Translations under genes and position numbers: made by a program | Assembly (NCBI GenBank): GCA_029858255.1 | Contig: JAOUFJ010000014.1 | Span: 1-63,735 of the forward strand | DNA: 63,735 nucleotides | From: a candidate division WOR-3 bacterium | GTDB lineage: Bacteria; Hydrothermota; Tepidihabitantia; SM23-42 | Direction: 5' to 3' | Shown: piece by piece, positions 56,371 to 63,735 of the stretch | Layout: every line of letters begins with the position of its first letter | Position numbering within the stretch: position 1 is the first letter of the stretch | Notes under the pieces: generated by a model | Seen by the model: the letters and a program-made list of their open reading frames with translations, nothing else | What the model was told of the DNA's origin: nothing | The model's database searches: none

Positions 56371-56811
56371 CTATAACGGTTCGATCAGCATTATTTCCTG
56401 ATTATATTCAACCGGGTCCTCATTCTTTACAAGTATTTGCACCACCTTACCGGCCAGATCTGATTCGATCTCATTCATTAGTTTCATTGCCTCGACGATG
56501 CAGACAATCTGCCCTGGTTTTATGATATCACCTACCTCGACATATGGCGGCGCGTCGGGTGCCGGGGAACGGTAGAACGTACCAACGATCGGCGACCGGA
56601 TAGACGCGAATTCTTTTCCTGCGGGCTCCGCTTTTTGCTCCAATTCTGTTTTTTGGTCACGGACCAGTGGTTGTGCTGATTTCACTGTGGCACTTTCCTC
56701 ACCGGTTTTTTTTATCTTCGTCTTTCTGCCCCAGAAATCAACTATTTCAATCTCGGAGACGATACTGTTTTCGAGAATTCTCACCAGTTTTTCGATTTCC
56801 TTTAGTCTCAT
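56371..56811 (-). CDS. accB: Biotin carboxyl carrier protein
   Basis: The 146-residue carrier has the biotin attachment motif EAMKLMN with Lys110, a flexible Ala/Lys/Glu linker (about 40-70) and the N-terminal helix. Its ATG overlaps the stop of the TPR gene (ATGA). Confidence 0.95.
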   Translation of the reverse strand: MRLKEIEKLVRILENSIVSEIEIVDFWGRKTKIKKTGEESATVKSAQPLVRDQKTELEQKAEPAGKEFASIRSPIVGTFYRSPAPDAPPYVEVGDIIKPGQIVCIVEAMKLMNEIESDLAGKVVQILVKNEDPVEYNQEIMLIEPL

Positions 56812-58082
56812 TTAAGCAATCCTGAAAGCCATTCCTGGAATGACTTGAAGTCTTCTTCCTTAGGTTTCTTTGGTTCTTCGATTTTCTCTTCGCGTTCTTC
56901 GGCTTTTTCCGGCGGCACGGTTTCCTGTGTTGGTTTCTCATCTTTCTTTTCCAAAACCGGCTCCGTGGATGCCGTAGTCTGGGATTCCATAGTTTCGTCG
57001 GGCTTTGCTGGCTCTTCGGCCGCCGTTGGCGGTTCGATTTCTTCTTCGAATATTGCGGGTTCTTTTTCCGGTGTCGTGTTCTTTTCTAGCATGATTTCGC
57101 CAAAAGACATTTCAACCGCCTTGTCAGTGTCATCCTGTCTTTCTTCAGCTGCGGGAGGTCCTGCGGTATCCTGCACGGGCTCTCTGGCTACGCTTTTCGA
57201 ATCTTCAGTCGATACGACAGGTTCTGGCTCGGGCATCTCCTGGGCGGGCAATGTTGACTCTTCGCTGGGAGGTAGTTCCGTAGTATCCTTGGCTGCCACT
57301 TTCTCAGCAGCTTGTTCTAGCTCCTCCACCAAGAAGTCCTCCAGACTCTGGATTCCTTCTTCTGTGCCCGAGACTGAATCTTGTTGCTTCTGTTCCTCGG
57401 ACGGCAGTGCTTTTTCTGGCTCAGCGACACTTTCATCCGTCAGATCCGTGGCTTTGAAGACTGGCTCAACCTGCATTTCTTCAATTTTTTCTTCTTCGAT
57501 TTTTATTTTTTTCTCGCTGATCGTTTTCTTTAGTTCGGCGACCTTCTGCTTCAGCATTAGATCGCTCGGATCGGTATAGAGGAGATTCTCATATATCTTC
57601 AGGGATTCGTCGAGATCCCCCTGCTTTTCGTACTCCTCGGCCATGGCGACTGTGTAGAGCGGTTCCTTACGCTGCAAAGCCTCGAGCATGGTAAGCTTTT
57701 CTTTCGCGTTCGTATCGAGGGGGTCAATACCGATGATGTTCTTATATGCGTTAATTTGGCCCTTTTCGTCTTTCAGTATCTCGCATGTTTTTGCCAGCAT
57801 GCGCAGAGCAACGATATTATTCGGGTCGAAGGCAATTGTTTTCTCAAATGCATCTCTAGCCTGGATGTAAGCCCGTTTGTCAAAATAACACTTACCCTGC
57901 ACAAGGTGGGCGACCGGATATTGCGGGTGATATTCAAGCCCTTTGTTCAATACATCCAGAGCTTCATCGATCATGTTATTCTTCCGATAGCAGTCCGCCA
58001 GCTGTACGAAAATCCTGGATCTTGGATCCTTGTTGTATTTTTCGTTCAGCTTTGCTATTTCAGAAAAATCCAGTTCATTCAT
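56808..58082 (-). CDS. TPR protein with long acidic low-complexity tail
   Basis: The 424-residue protein has TPR repeats over about residues 1-200 (first FVQLADCYRKNNMIDEALDV) and then about 210 residues rich in Glu, Pro, Ala, Ser and Thr. The TPR part resembles that of the TPR-roadblock gene at 51707 and the tail matches its acidic linker, but there is no roadblock domain. A short hydrophobic/basic end (FKSFQEWLSGLLK) may be a docking peptide. AAGGA precedes the ATG. Confidence 0.8.
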   Translation of the reverse strand: MNELDFSEIAKLNEKYNKDPRSRIFVQLADCYRKNNMIDEALDVLNKGLEYHPQYPVAHLVQGKCYFDKRAYIQARDAFEKTIAFDPNNIVALRMLAKTCEILKDEKGQINAYKNIIGIDPLDTNAKEKLTMLEALQRKEPLYTVAMAEEYEKQGDLDESLKIYENLLYTDPSDLMLKQKVAELKKTISEKKIKIEEEKIEEMQVEPVFKATDLTDESVAEPEKALPSEEQKQQDSVSGTEEGIQSLEDFLVEELEQAAEKVAAKDTTELPPSEESTLPAQEMPEPEPVVSTEDSKSVAREPVQDTAGPPAAEERQDDTDKAVEMSFGEIMLEKNTTPEKEPAIFEEEIEPPTAAEEPAKPDETMESQTTASTEPVLEKKDEKPTQETVPPEKAEEREEKIEEPKKPKEEDFKSFQEWLSGLLK

Positions 58083-58102
58083 CTCTTTCCTTAGTATAAC
58101 TT

Positions 58103-58130
58103 ATCTTATACATAATAAATAATTTGTCAA
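58103..58130 (-). promoter_or_regulatory. Promoter of the TPR-accB-pilT-accC operon
   Basis: TTGACA (58130-58125), 16-bp spacer, TAAGAT (58108-58103). The -35 box overlaps the stop region of the upstream DUF4837 gene. Confidence 0.6.
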
Positions 58131-59092
58131 GAACGAATTAGATTAAAGGAGTTCATTATTACCTCCATTTTGGTGAGGTAATCTGTTTTGCGTTCCCCTG
58201 GATTGAAAACTATACCATCAATCACATAGAGAGTGTCTTTGTCGGCGAGAAAGTATGTTAGAAAGGGTCCGCCCGCGACCAGGGAATCATTCTGCCAGAC
58301 ACCCCTGAGTCGTATACCCTTGAATCCAGCGAATTCTATCGGTTCGGACACTGTGAGCTCTTTTAGTATGTAGTCGCCGTTATAGTATTTATTTGCGAGC
58401 GAATCACGTTTTGCCAGTGCAAATGAGCCATCCAGGATTTGGGGTCTTGTTTCTTTATAGACAAATAGACTTCGGTCTGGGAAATGTGTATGGACGAAGA
58501 TAAAATTCTCATCCTGGTGGGTCGAATCGATGAGCCATGAATCACTTATGTCGATCGAAATACCGTATTTCTTTAGCCTGTCTTTCATCTTTTCACTCAC
58601 GCCGGCGATATAGTGATTTGTCTTGACGCGCAGGTAATAGTTCTCCTCCAGAGTCTGTGCGATCAATTGTCCGTACTTTGCATAAGCTTCTTCAAAATAT
58701 TCGATATCGCGAACGGCAAGGATTACCGTTAGCTGGCCCCTTGCCCAGATGTCGGGTTTCTTAAAGAGTATGAAGGTATCTTTCTCGGTCTGGAGACGGG
58801 CTTCTTCGTTGAGCATTATCTGTATGAATTCATCTTCAAGCGTGCCGCAGAGCAAGATGGAATGATGATACTTATAGGCGTCCAGCATAGTGTCACTTAC
58901 AAAAATGAAATCAAATACACCTTCCTTCTGGGGTACGTAGTTATACAATTGAACGTTTTCGGTAACTAGTTCTTTTTGAATCTTTGGCGATATGACGATC
59001 ACTTCATTGCTCTTGCCGATGCTCCGTTTCAATCGTACGCACATCAGGCTCATTAGAATTATTACAATAACAAGAAAACACCTCTGTTTCAT
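58127..59092 (-). CDS. DUF4837-family protein
   Basis: This 321-residue exported protein begins with a hydrophobic signal segment (MKQRCFLVIVIILMSLM) and matches DUF4837, a family known mainly from FCB bacteria. The body contains a repeated alternating pattern and the segment FAGFKGIRLRGVWQNDS. The function is unknown; envelope location is likely. AGGAGG precedes the ATG, which is 11 nt after the recG stop. Confidence 0.8.
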   Translation of the reverse strand: MKQRCFLVIVIILMSLMCVRLKRSIGKSNEVIVISPKIQKELVTENVQLYNYVPQKEGVFDFIFVSDTMLDAYKYHHSILLCGTLEDEFIQIMLNEEARLQTEKDTFILFKKPDIWARGQLTVILAVRDIEYFEEAYAKYGQLIAQTLEENYYLRVKTNHYIAGVSEKMKDRLKKYGISIDISDSWLIDSTHQDENFIFVHTHFPDRSLFVYKETRPQILDGSFALAKRDSLANKYYNGDYILKELTVSEPIEFAGFKGIRLRGVWQNDSLVAGGPFLTYFLADKDTLYVIDGIVFNPGERKTDYLTKMEVIMNSFNLIRS

Positions 59093-59103
59093 AATTACCT
59101 CCT

Positions 59104-61182
59104 CTAGCCGATGCGGAGAAGCTCGGCTTTCTTTGCCAGATCCTCTAATTGTGTCCTGGCTACCTGGTTTTCAGCAAGTGCCAGCTCAGGGTCTTGTCTT
59201 ATCAGCTCGAAGGCATCGTCGCGGGATTTGAATAGGAGATCTCGGTCATCCTCCAGATCGCCGATATTGATATCGGGGAGGCCGTGCTGCCTTTTACCGA
59301 GGACTTCTCCGGGGCCGCGCAGTTTAATGTCCTTCTGAGCAAGGGCAAATCCGTCGTTATTATTTGCGAAGAACTCAACGCGTTCGTAAGTATCCGTCTG
59401 TAAATACCGGCTCAGTATGAGGAAACAGTAGGATTGCTGTGCGCCTCTACCAATGCGCCCTCTGAGTTGGTGCAGTTGGGCAAGTCCGAAGCGCTCCGGG
59501 TGCTCGATTATCATGATCGTAGCATTGGGAATATCTACGCCAACCTCGACGACGGTCGTTGCCACGAGTATCGCAATCCTGCCGAGCCTGTAATCGTTCA
59601 TGATCTGCATTCTGTCCGGCGTATTCAGACGGCCGTGGATGATGCCCACCGAGAAATCAGGGAATGCCGCTCTTATCTCCTCGGTTGCTTCCTGCACCGA
59701 CCTCAGTTCAGTTGCAGTAGATTTCTCGATTATCGGACAAATAACAAAAGCCTGGTAGCCCTGTGCCAGGATTTTTCTTATGAAGGCAAATGTTGAACGT
59801 TTTTCCTTGGACTTCACAATCCTGGTGATTACTTCACCTCTTTTTGGCGGTTTGTCTTTTATGATCGATATATCGAGGTCGCCGTATAGCGTCAGTGCAA
59901 GAGTTCTCGGGATGGGCGTGGCAGAGAGGATAAGAAAATCGGGATTAGCACCTTTGCTTACGAGCGCGGCGCGTTGCATAACGCCGAATCTGTGCTGTTC
60001 ATCGACAACCACCAGTCCCAATTTTTTGAATGCGATCTCTTCTTCGATCAGTGCGTGCGTTCCCAACACCAATTCTGCCTTGCCGCTGGCGATGTCATTA
60101 AGGATGAGGTCACGGTCCTTCCCTTTTATGCTTCCGGTCAAGAGATATGGTTTTATACCGATGCACGCGAGTAGCTCCTGCAGAACAAGATAGTGTTGTT
60201 CTGCCAATATCTCGGTCGGTGCCATGAGCACTGCCTGATATTTGTTCTCGATGGCTACGAGTATCGCATATAGTGAAACAACTGTTTTTCCTGATCCCAC
60301 ATCTCCCTGCAGTAATCGATTCATTGGTTTGCCACGTCGCATGTCGGCAACGATTTCCTGCAGAACCTTAGCCTGCCCCGGTGTCATCGTAAACGGCAGA
60401 CCTTGCATGAACTTCTTGGTTAATATACCTTTTTCCTCAAACGAAATACCCGTCCGGTCATGCGATTTTGCCTTCCGCTGCGCGAGTGTCAATTCAAAGA
60501 AGAAGAATTCGTCGTATACGAGCCGCTTGCGTGCTGCCTTTGCTTCTTCTAAGTCATCTGGAAAATGCAGGCATCTCATCGCGCGGTGAAGTTGCAGCAG
60601 CTCATTTCTCTCGATCAAAAATAGGGGCAAAGTCTCCTTGACTTCGTTGAGGCATTCATCCAGCGCTACCCTTGCTGCCCTGCGGATATCCCAGATGCTC
60701 AATCCTTCAGTCAGGGGATAGATGGGGATTATTGCTCCTTTTTTCTGCTGTTCGTTTTCTTCCTCACCGATGATTTCATATAGAGGGTTGATGAGTTGAT
60801 GGGAACGGTAGAAAGTGATCTTGCCTGATACCAGTATCGAATCGCCGACCTTGAATCTTTTTCTCAAATCTGGACGGTTGAACCATTTTATGACGATGGA
60901 ACCGGTCGAGTCACGAAGCAGAACCGTCATCAAATTCATCCGTCTTCTGGTCCGGCGGGCTTCGATCGCCTGGATCTTGCCGATGAAAGTAGCATCATCA
61001 TTGATCTTTGCATCACGGATATTCATGACGGTGGAATAGTCGACATATCTGCGGGGTACCAGCCGCATTAGATCTTGAACCGTTTCGACGCCGATCTTGG
61101 TAAAATAGAGGGCGCGCTTGGGTCCAATGCCCTTTATGTATTGGACAGGACTGTCGAGATGGAGGTATGTTTTCTTAGCCAC
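59104..61182 (-). CDS. recG: ATP-dependent DNA helicase RecG
   Basis: The 692-residue branch-migrating helicase has the N-terminal wedge/OB domain (GKITFYRSHQLINPLYEI), Walker A GDVGSGKT, DEQH (VVDEQHRFGVMQ), SATPIPRTLA and the C-terminal QLRGRIGRGAQQSYC. The start is GTG, 2 nt after the pilT2 stop. It is slightly shorter than usual at the C-terminus. Confidence 0.96.
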   Translation of the reverse strand: MAKKTYLHLDSPVQYIKGIGPKRALYFTKIGVETVQDLMRLVPRRYVDYSTVMNIRDAKINDDATFIGKIQAIEARRTRRRMNLMTVLLRDSTGSIVIKWFNRPDLRKRFKVGDSILVSGKITFYRSHQLINPLYEIIGEEENEQQKKGAIIPIYPLTEGLSIWDIRRAARVALDECLNEVKETLPLFLIERNELLQLHRAMRCLHFPDDLEEAKAARKRLVYDEFFFFELTLAQRKAKSHDRTGISFEEKGILTKKFMQGLPFTMTPGQAKVLQEIVADMRRGKPMNRLLQGDVGSGKTVVSLYAILVAIENKYQAVLMAPTEILAEQHYLVLQELLACIGIKPYLLTGSIKGKDRDLILNDIASGKAELVLGTHALIEEEIAFKKLGLVVVDEQHRFGVMQRAALVSKGANPDFLILSATPIPRTLALTLYGDLDISIIKDKPPKRGEVITRIVKSKEKRSTFAFIRKILAQGYQAFVICPIIEKSTATELRSVQEATEEIRAAFPDFSVGIIHGRLNTPDRMQIMNDYRLGRIAILVATTVVEVGVDIPNATIMIIEHPERFGLAQLHQLRGRIGRGAQQSYCFLILSRYLQTDTYERVEFFANNNDGFALAQKDIKLRGPGEVLGKRQHGLPDINIGDLEDDRDLLFKSRDDAFELIRQDPELALAENQVARTQLEDLAKKAELLRIG

Positions 61183-61184
61183 TA

Positions 61185-62252
61185 TTATTTAGAGAGCGAT
61201 TCTACTTCTTTCATGAAGGTGTCGAATTTCAGAGCCTTGAGTAACGCCTCCTCTTTTGTTACTACTCTTCTTTTTACGAAATTTGCCAGGCAGGTATCGA
61301 ATGCGATCATGCCTTGTTGTTGTGATATTTGAAGTGTCGATGCTATTTGATGCGTTTTGGCTTCGCGTATTAGATTTCTGACCGACGGTGTGGCGATCAG
61401 TATTTCATAGGCAGCGACCCTGCCATTATTGTCGGAACGTTTCAGGAGATTCTGTGATACTACACACAGCAGGTTCAGTGATAACTGCATTCTTATCTGT
61501 GATTGTTGGTGAGGTGGGAAAACATCAATCATGCGGTCGATCGTCGAAACCGAATCTGAGGTGTGCAGCGTTGTTACAACGATATGGCCGGTTTCCGCGG
61601 CAGTAATGGCGAGTGCGATTGTTTCAAGGTCCCTCATCTCACCGACGAGTATGACGTCAGGGTCCTGTCGCAATACGAACTTCAGCGCATTAGCGAACGA
61701 GTGCGTGTCGCGTCCAACCTCGCGCTGGGTGACCAACGCTTTCTTATTCTTATGGATGAATTCGATGGGGTCTTCAACGGTTACGATGTGGCACGGATCA
61801 TTATTATTCCGGTAGTCAATCAGCGCGGCTTGAGTGGTTGACTTTCCGCATCCGGAAGGGCCGGTAACTATGATCAGTCCCCGTGGACGCAGTACGAGGT
61901 TGTTGAGGACCGACGGAAAACCCAATTCCTCGAGTGTTGGTATGCGAGATGGTATCGCTCGAAGGACCATGCCGGCTGCACCCTGTTGCCGAAAGACATT
62001 GATCCTGAATCGTGCACCACCGGGTTGTTCATACGAGATATCAATTTCCTTGTGTTCCTGAAATTCCTTCTGCTGTGCTTCAGTGAGGATTTCGGAGATA
62101 CTGTGTTCGATCTCTGAAGCGGTCATGGCCGCGTGTTTTAGATTGAGGAGGTCCCCGTTGGCGCGTATGATCGGAGGCGTGTCGACCTTTAGGATCAGAT
62201 CAGAAGCATCCTGCTGCGTTTGTACGTTCATCAATTCATGTATTGAGGCCAT
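61185..62252 (-). CDS. PilT/PilU-family twitching ATPase (second paralogue)
   Basis: The 355-residue ATPase has the Walker A GPSGCGKSTTQA, VILVGEMRDLETIALAITAA and the His box GHIVVTTLHTSDS. Its N-terminal PAS-like domain (SDLILKVDTPPIIRANGDL) is more diverged than those of the other two copies, and the sequence leans toward PilU. It follows the next pilT by 2 nt and precedes recG by 2 nt. Confidence 0.9.
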   Translation of the reverse strand: MASIHELMNVQTQQDASDLILKVDTPPIIRANGDLLNLKHAAMTASEIEHSISEILTEAQQKEFQEHKEIDISYEQPGGARFRINVFRQQGAAGMVLRAIPSRIPTLEELGFPSVLNNLVLRPRGLIIVTGPSGCGKSTTQAALIDYRNNNDPCHIVTVEDPIEFIHKNKKALVTQREVGRDTHSFANALKFVLRQDPDVILVGEMRDLETIALAITAAETGHIVVTTLHTSDSVSTIDRMIDVFPPHQQSQIRMQLSLNLLCVVSQNLLKRSDNNGRVAAYEILIATPSVRNLIREAKTHQIASTLQISQQQGMIAFDTCLANFVKRRVVTKEEALLKALKFDTFMKEVESLSK

Positions 62253-62254
62253 CT

Positions 62255-63316
62255 TCAGATTCCCGTGTTGAATTCTTCGGGTCGAGTTGAGTGCGCGAGA
62301 GCTTCTTCACGGTCGATTAGTCCATCGCGGTAAAGATTCTTGAGGAATTGATCCATGGTAATCATTCCCATACGAGCACCGGTTTGAATTGCGGTGAATA
62401 TTTGATGCGTCTTTGATTCCCTGATCGCACTTCTGATCGCGGGTGTGCAAACCATGACCTCGAATGCCGGTATCCTGCCGGCATTATCTCTCCGGCGGAG
62501 CAGGGTTTCGGTAACTACCGCCTGCAGAGTCATGGAAAGCTGAAGGCGTATCTGTTGCTGGTGCGTGGGTGGAAAAACGTCGATGATTCGGTCTACGGTC
62601 TGGACGGCATCAATTGTGTGAAGTGTTGAGAACACCAGGTGCCCGGTTTCCGCTGCCGTGATCGTCTCGGCAGCGGTTTCGAGGTCACGCATCTCACCGA
62701 CAAGGATGATGTCCGGATTCTGTCTGATTATTCTGCGCAGGGCTTCACTGTAGGAGTTGGTGTCAATGCCAACTTCACGTTGTTCTATTACTGAGTTCTT
62801 GTCTCGATGCTGGAATTCAATGGGGTCTTCGACAGTGATGATATGTTTCCGGAAATTTTGGTTGATATATTCGATGATCGCGGCCAGTGTCGTCGATTTC
62901 CCGCTTCCGGTGGGACCGGTTACCAGCACAAGTCCCCGCGGTAGCTGTGCAATCCTTTTGAAGACATTCGGCAAGTTGAGTTCATCGATTGTCTTGATCT
63001 TAATGGGTATTGTCCGCATGACGGCGGCGATATGTTTCATTTGCTTGAAGCAGTTGACTCGGAAGCGCGCGACACCTGGTATCTCATATGCCATGTCATA
63101 TTCGAGTTGTTCCGCGAATATCTTCTGCTGCACCGGGTTCATTATGCCCATGATAAGCATCTCCAGATCTTTGTCAGCGAGATTAGGGTAGTCTGTCTTC
63201 ACTAGGGCACCGTTGATACGATAAAGGGGTGGCTCTCCATGCCGCAGGTGTAGATCAGAGCCCTCTTGAAGGACCAGCTGTTCCAGGAGTGTGTTGATAT
63301 CGAGCTTGCCGGTCAT
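62255..63316 (-). CDS. pilT: PilT-family twitching ATPase (first paralogue)
   Basis: The 353-residue retraction ATPase has the canonical Walker A GPTGSGKSTT, ILVGEMRDLETAAETITAA and the His box GHLVFSTLHTIDA. Its ATG is overlapped by the stop of an 17-residue ORF (ATGA); its own Shine-Dalgarno is weak (AAGG 8 nt or more upstream). It heads the pilT-pilT-recG-DUF4837 operon. Confidence 0.94.
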   Translation of the reverse strand: MTGKLDINTLLEQLVLQEGSDLHLRHGEPPLYRINGALVKTDYPNLADKDLEMLIMGIMNPVQQKIFAEQLEYDMAYEIPGVARFRVNCFKQMKHIAAVMRTIPIKIKTIDELNLPNVFKRIAQLPRGLVLVTGPTGSGKSTTLAAIIEYINQNFRKHIITVEDPIEFQHRDKNSVIEQREVGIDTNSYSEALRRIIRQNPDIILVGEMRDLETAAETITAAETGHLVFSTLHTIDAVQTVDRIIDVFPPTHQQQIRLQLSMTLQAVVTETLLRRRDNAGRIPAFEVMVCTPAIRSAIRESKTHQIFTAIQTGARMGMITMDQFLKNLYRDGLIDREEALAHSTRPEEFNTGI

Positions 63317-63366
63317 GGATTCGTTGACCTTGATGTAGCTTCCGTGATATTTGTAGTCAGATTCAT
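63313..63366 (-). CDS. Small ORF overlapping the pilT start
   Basis: The 17-residue ORF (MNLTTNITEATSRSTNP) starts at an ATG preceded by AATAGGAGC, a good ribosome site, and ends with a TGA inside the pilT start as ATGA. The arrangement would couple pilT translation to it. No peptide family is recognised. Confidence 0.5.
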   Translation of the reverse strand: MNLTTNITEATSRSTNP

Positions 63367-63401
63367 GCTCCTATTGTAGATCATATTGATATATTTCCAC
63401 A

Positions 63402-63430
63402 ATAATAGTCGATTTACCATATTCTGTCAA
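63402..63430 (-). promoter_or_regulatory. Promoter of the pilT operon
   Basis: TTGACA (63430-63425), 17-bp spacer, TATTAT (63407-63402), giving a leader of about 30 nt to the small ORF. Confidence 0.75.
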
Positions 63431-63512
63431 GAAAAATCTCTGTAATTCTTACGAGAGTATCGACATTAAGCAAGTAGCATGAATCCATTCACCGGAGGTC
63501 TTAATTGAAAAC

Positions 63513-63735
63513 TTAGTAGGCCATCTTGGTTTTTGAGATTGAGAGACATATACCGATCGCCATGAAACACGCGAGAAGGGCAGAACCGCCCGAGCTTATG
63601 AATGGTAACGGTACTCCGGTAACCGGTAGCAGACCCATGGTCACGCCGATATTGATGAATGTCTGGTAGGCGATCCAGATCATGACCCCGCTAACAAATA
63701 TGTTCGAGAATCGGTTGCGCGTTTCTTTTGCCAGG
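63513..63735 (-). CDS. RodA/FtsW-family protein, C-terminal end only
   Basis: The last 73 codons of a SEDS glycosyltransferase are present, entering from the right edge and ending with TAA at 63515-63513. The sequence includes NIGVTMGLLPVTGVPLPFISS and SALLACFMAIGICLSIS, closest to RodA. It is the peptidoglycan polymerase of cell elongation. The segment fits the conserved last two membrane helices. Confidence 0.85.
   Translation of the reverse strand, partial: LAKETRNRFSNIFVSGVMIWIAYQTFINIGVTMGLLPVTGVPLPFISSGGSALLACFMAIGICLSISKTKMAY

Overview
The window is a gene-dense stretch of roughly 47-48% G+C from an uncultured diderm bacterium. An outer membrane is implied by lpxB, several lipobox proteins, a periplasmic-type alpha-2-macroglobulin and three PilT-like ATPases. 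The C25 (gingipain-type) peptidase, DUF4837 lipoprotein, DUF6485 protein and TPR/roadblock genes point to the FCB side of the tree or a candidate phylum such as WOR-3. That placement is an inference from gene content; there is no rRNA in the window. No intact mobile element and no CRISPR array is seen.

Layout. 1-2.5 kb (minus): 5' part of a secreted C25 peptidase with a long leader. 2.9-8.8 kb (minus): one dense operon, DUF6485 - gcvPB - unknown 106-aa protein - mutL (glutamate-mutase-type accessory ATPase) - rpmF - plsX - fabH. 9-16 kb (plus): transaldolase, two lipoproteins (one an alpha/beta hydrolase), tRNA-Val, a BCAM0308-type zinc-ribbon protein, groES, groEL, an FmdB-type zinc ribbon, DUF2905 and lpxB. 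16.1-24.7 kb (minus): the translation operon proS-rimP-nusA-infB-DUF503-rbfA-nrnA-truB-ribF, divergent from deoC. 25.6-31.2 kb (plus): macromolecular synthesis operon rpsU-mutS2-dnaG-rpoD, followed by rpsT. 31.6-36.3 kb: a 1560-residue alpha-2-macroglobulin. 36.4-39.1 kb: rpsF-ssb-rpsR-rplI-bifunctional nuclease-CBS protein. 39.1-39.4 kb: an island of intergenic repeats. 39.5-42.7 kb (minus): uvrC and rtcB. 43-49 kb (plus): carA-carB, cstA and tRNA-Phe. 49.2-53.8 kb (plus): TPR protein, TPR-roadblock protein, roadblock protein and a lipobox-bearing PCMT. 53.9-63.4 kb (minus): pilT-pilT-recG-DUF4837, then TPR-accB-pilT-accC. The 3' end of a rodA/ftsW gene closes the window.

Regulation read from the sequence. 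Sixteen sigma70-type promoters can be placed by eye. They are close to consensus TTGACA/TATAAT, and thirteen of them have a 16-bp spacer. In at least six the ATG lies only 5-7 nt after the -10 box, so the transcript should begin at or next to the start codon. These are DUF6485, proS, deoC, rpsT and two small upstream ORFs that end at the starts of rpsF and a TPR gene. A third small ORF, with its own Shine-Dalgarno sequence, overlaps the start of pilT in the same way. Leaderless starts and short relay ORFs therefore look like a recurring initiation style here. The other main observations are a pseudopilin (GspG-like) segment inserted in the alpha-2-macroglobulin, an apparent ATT start codon for the bifunctional nuclease, a MutS2 without its Smr domain inside the rpsU-dnaG-rpoD operon, and a pilT paralogue between accB and accC.
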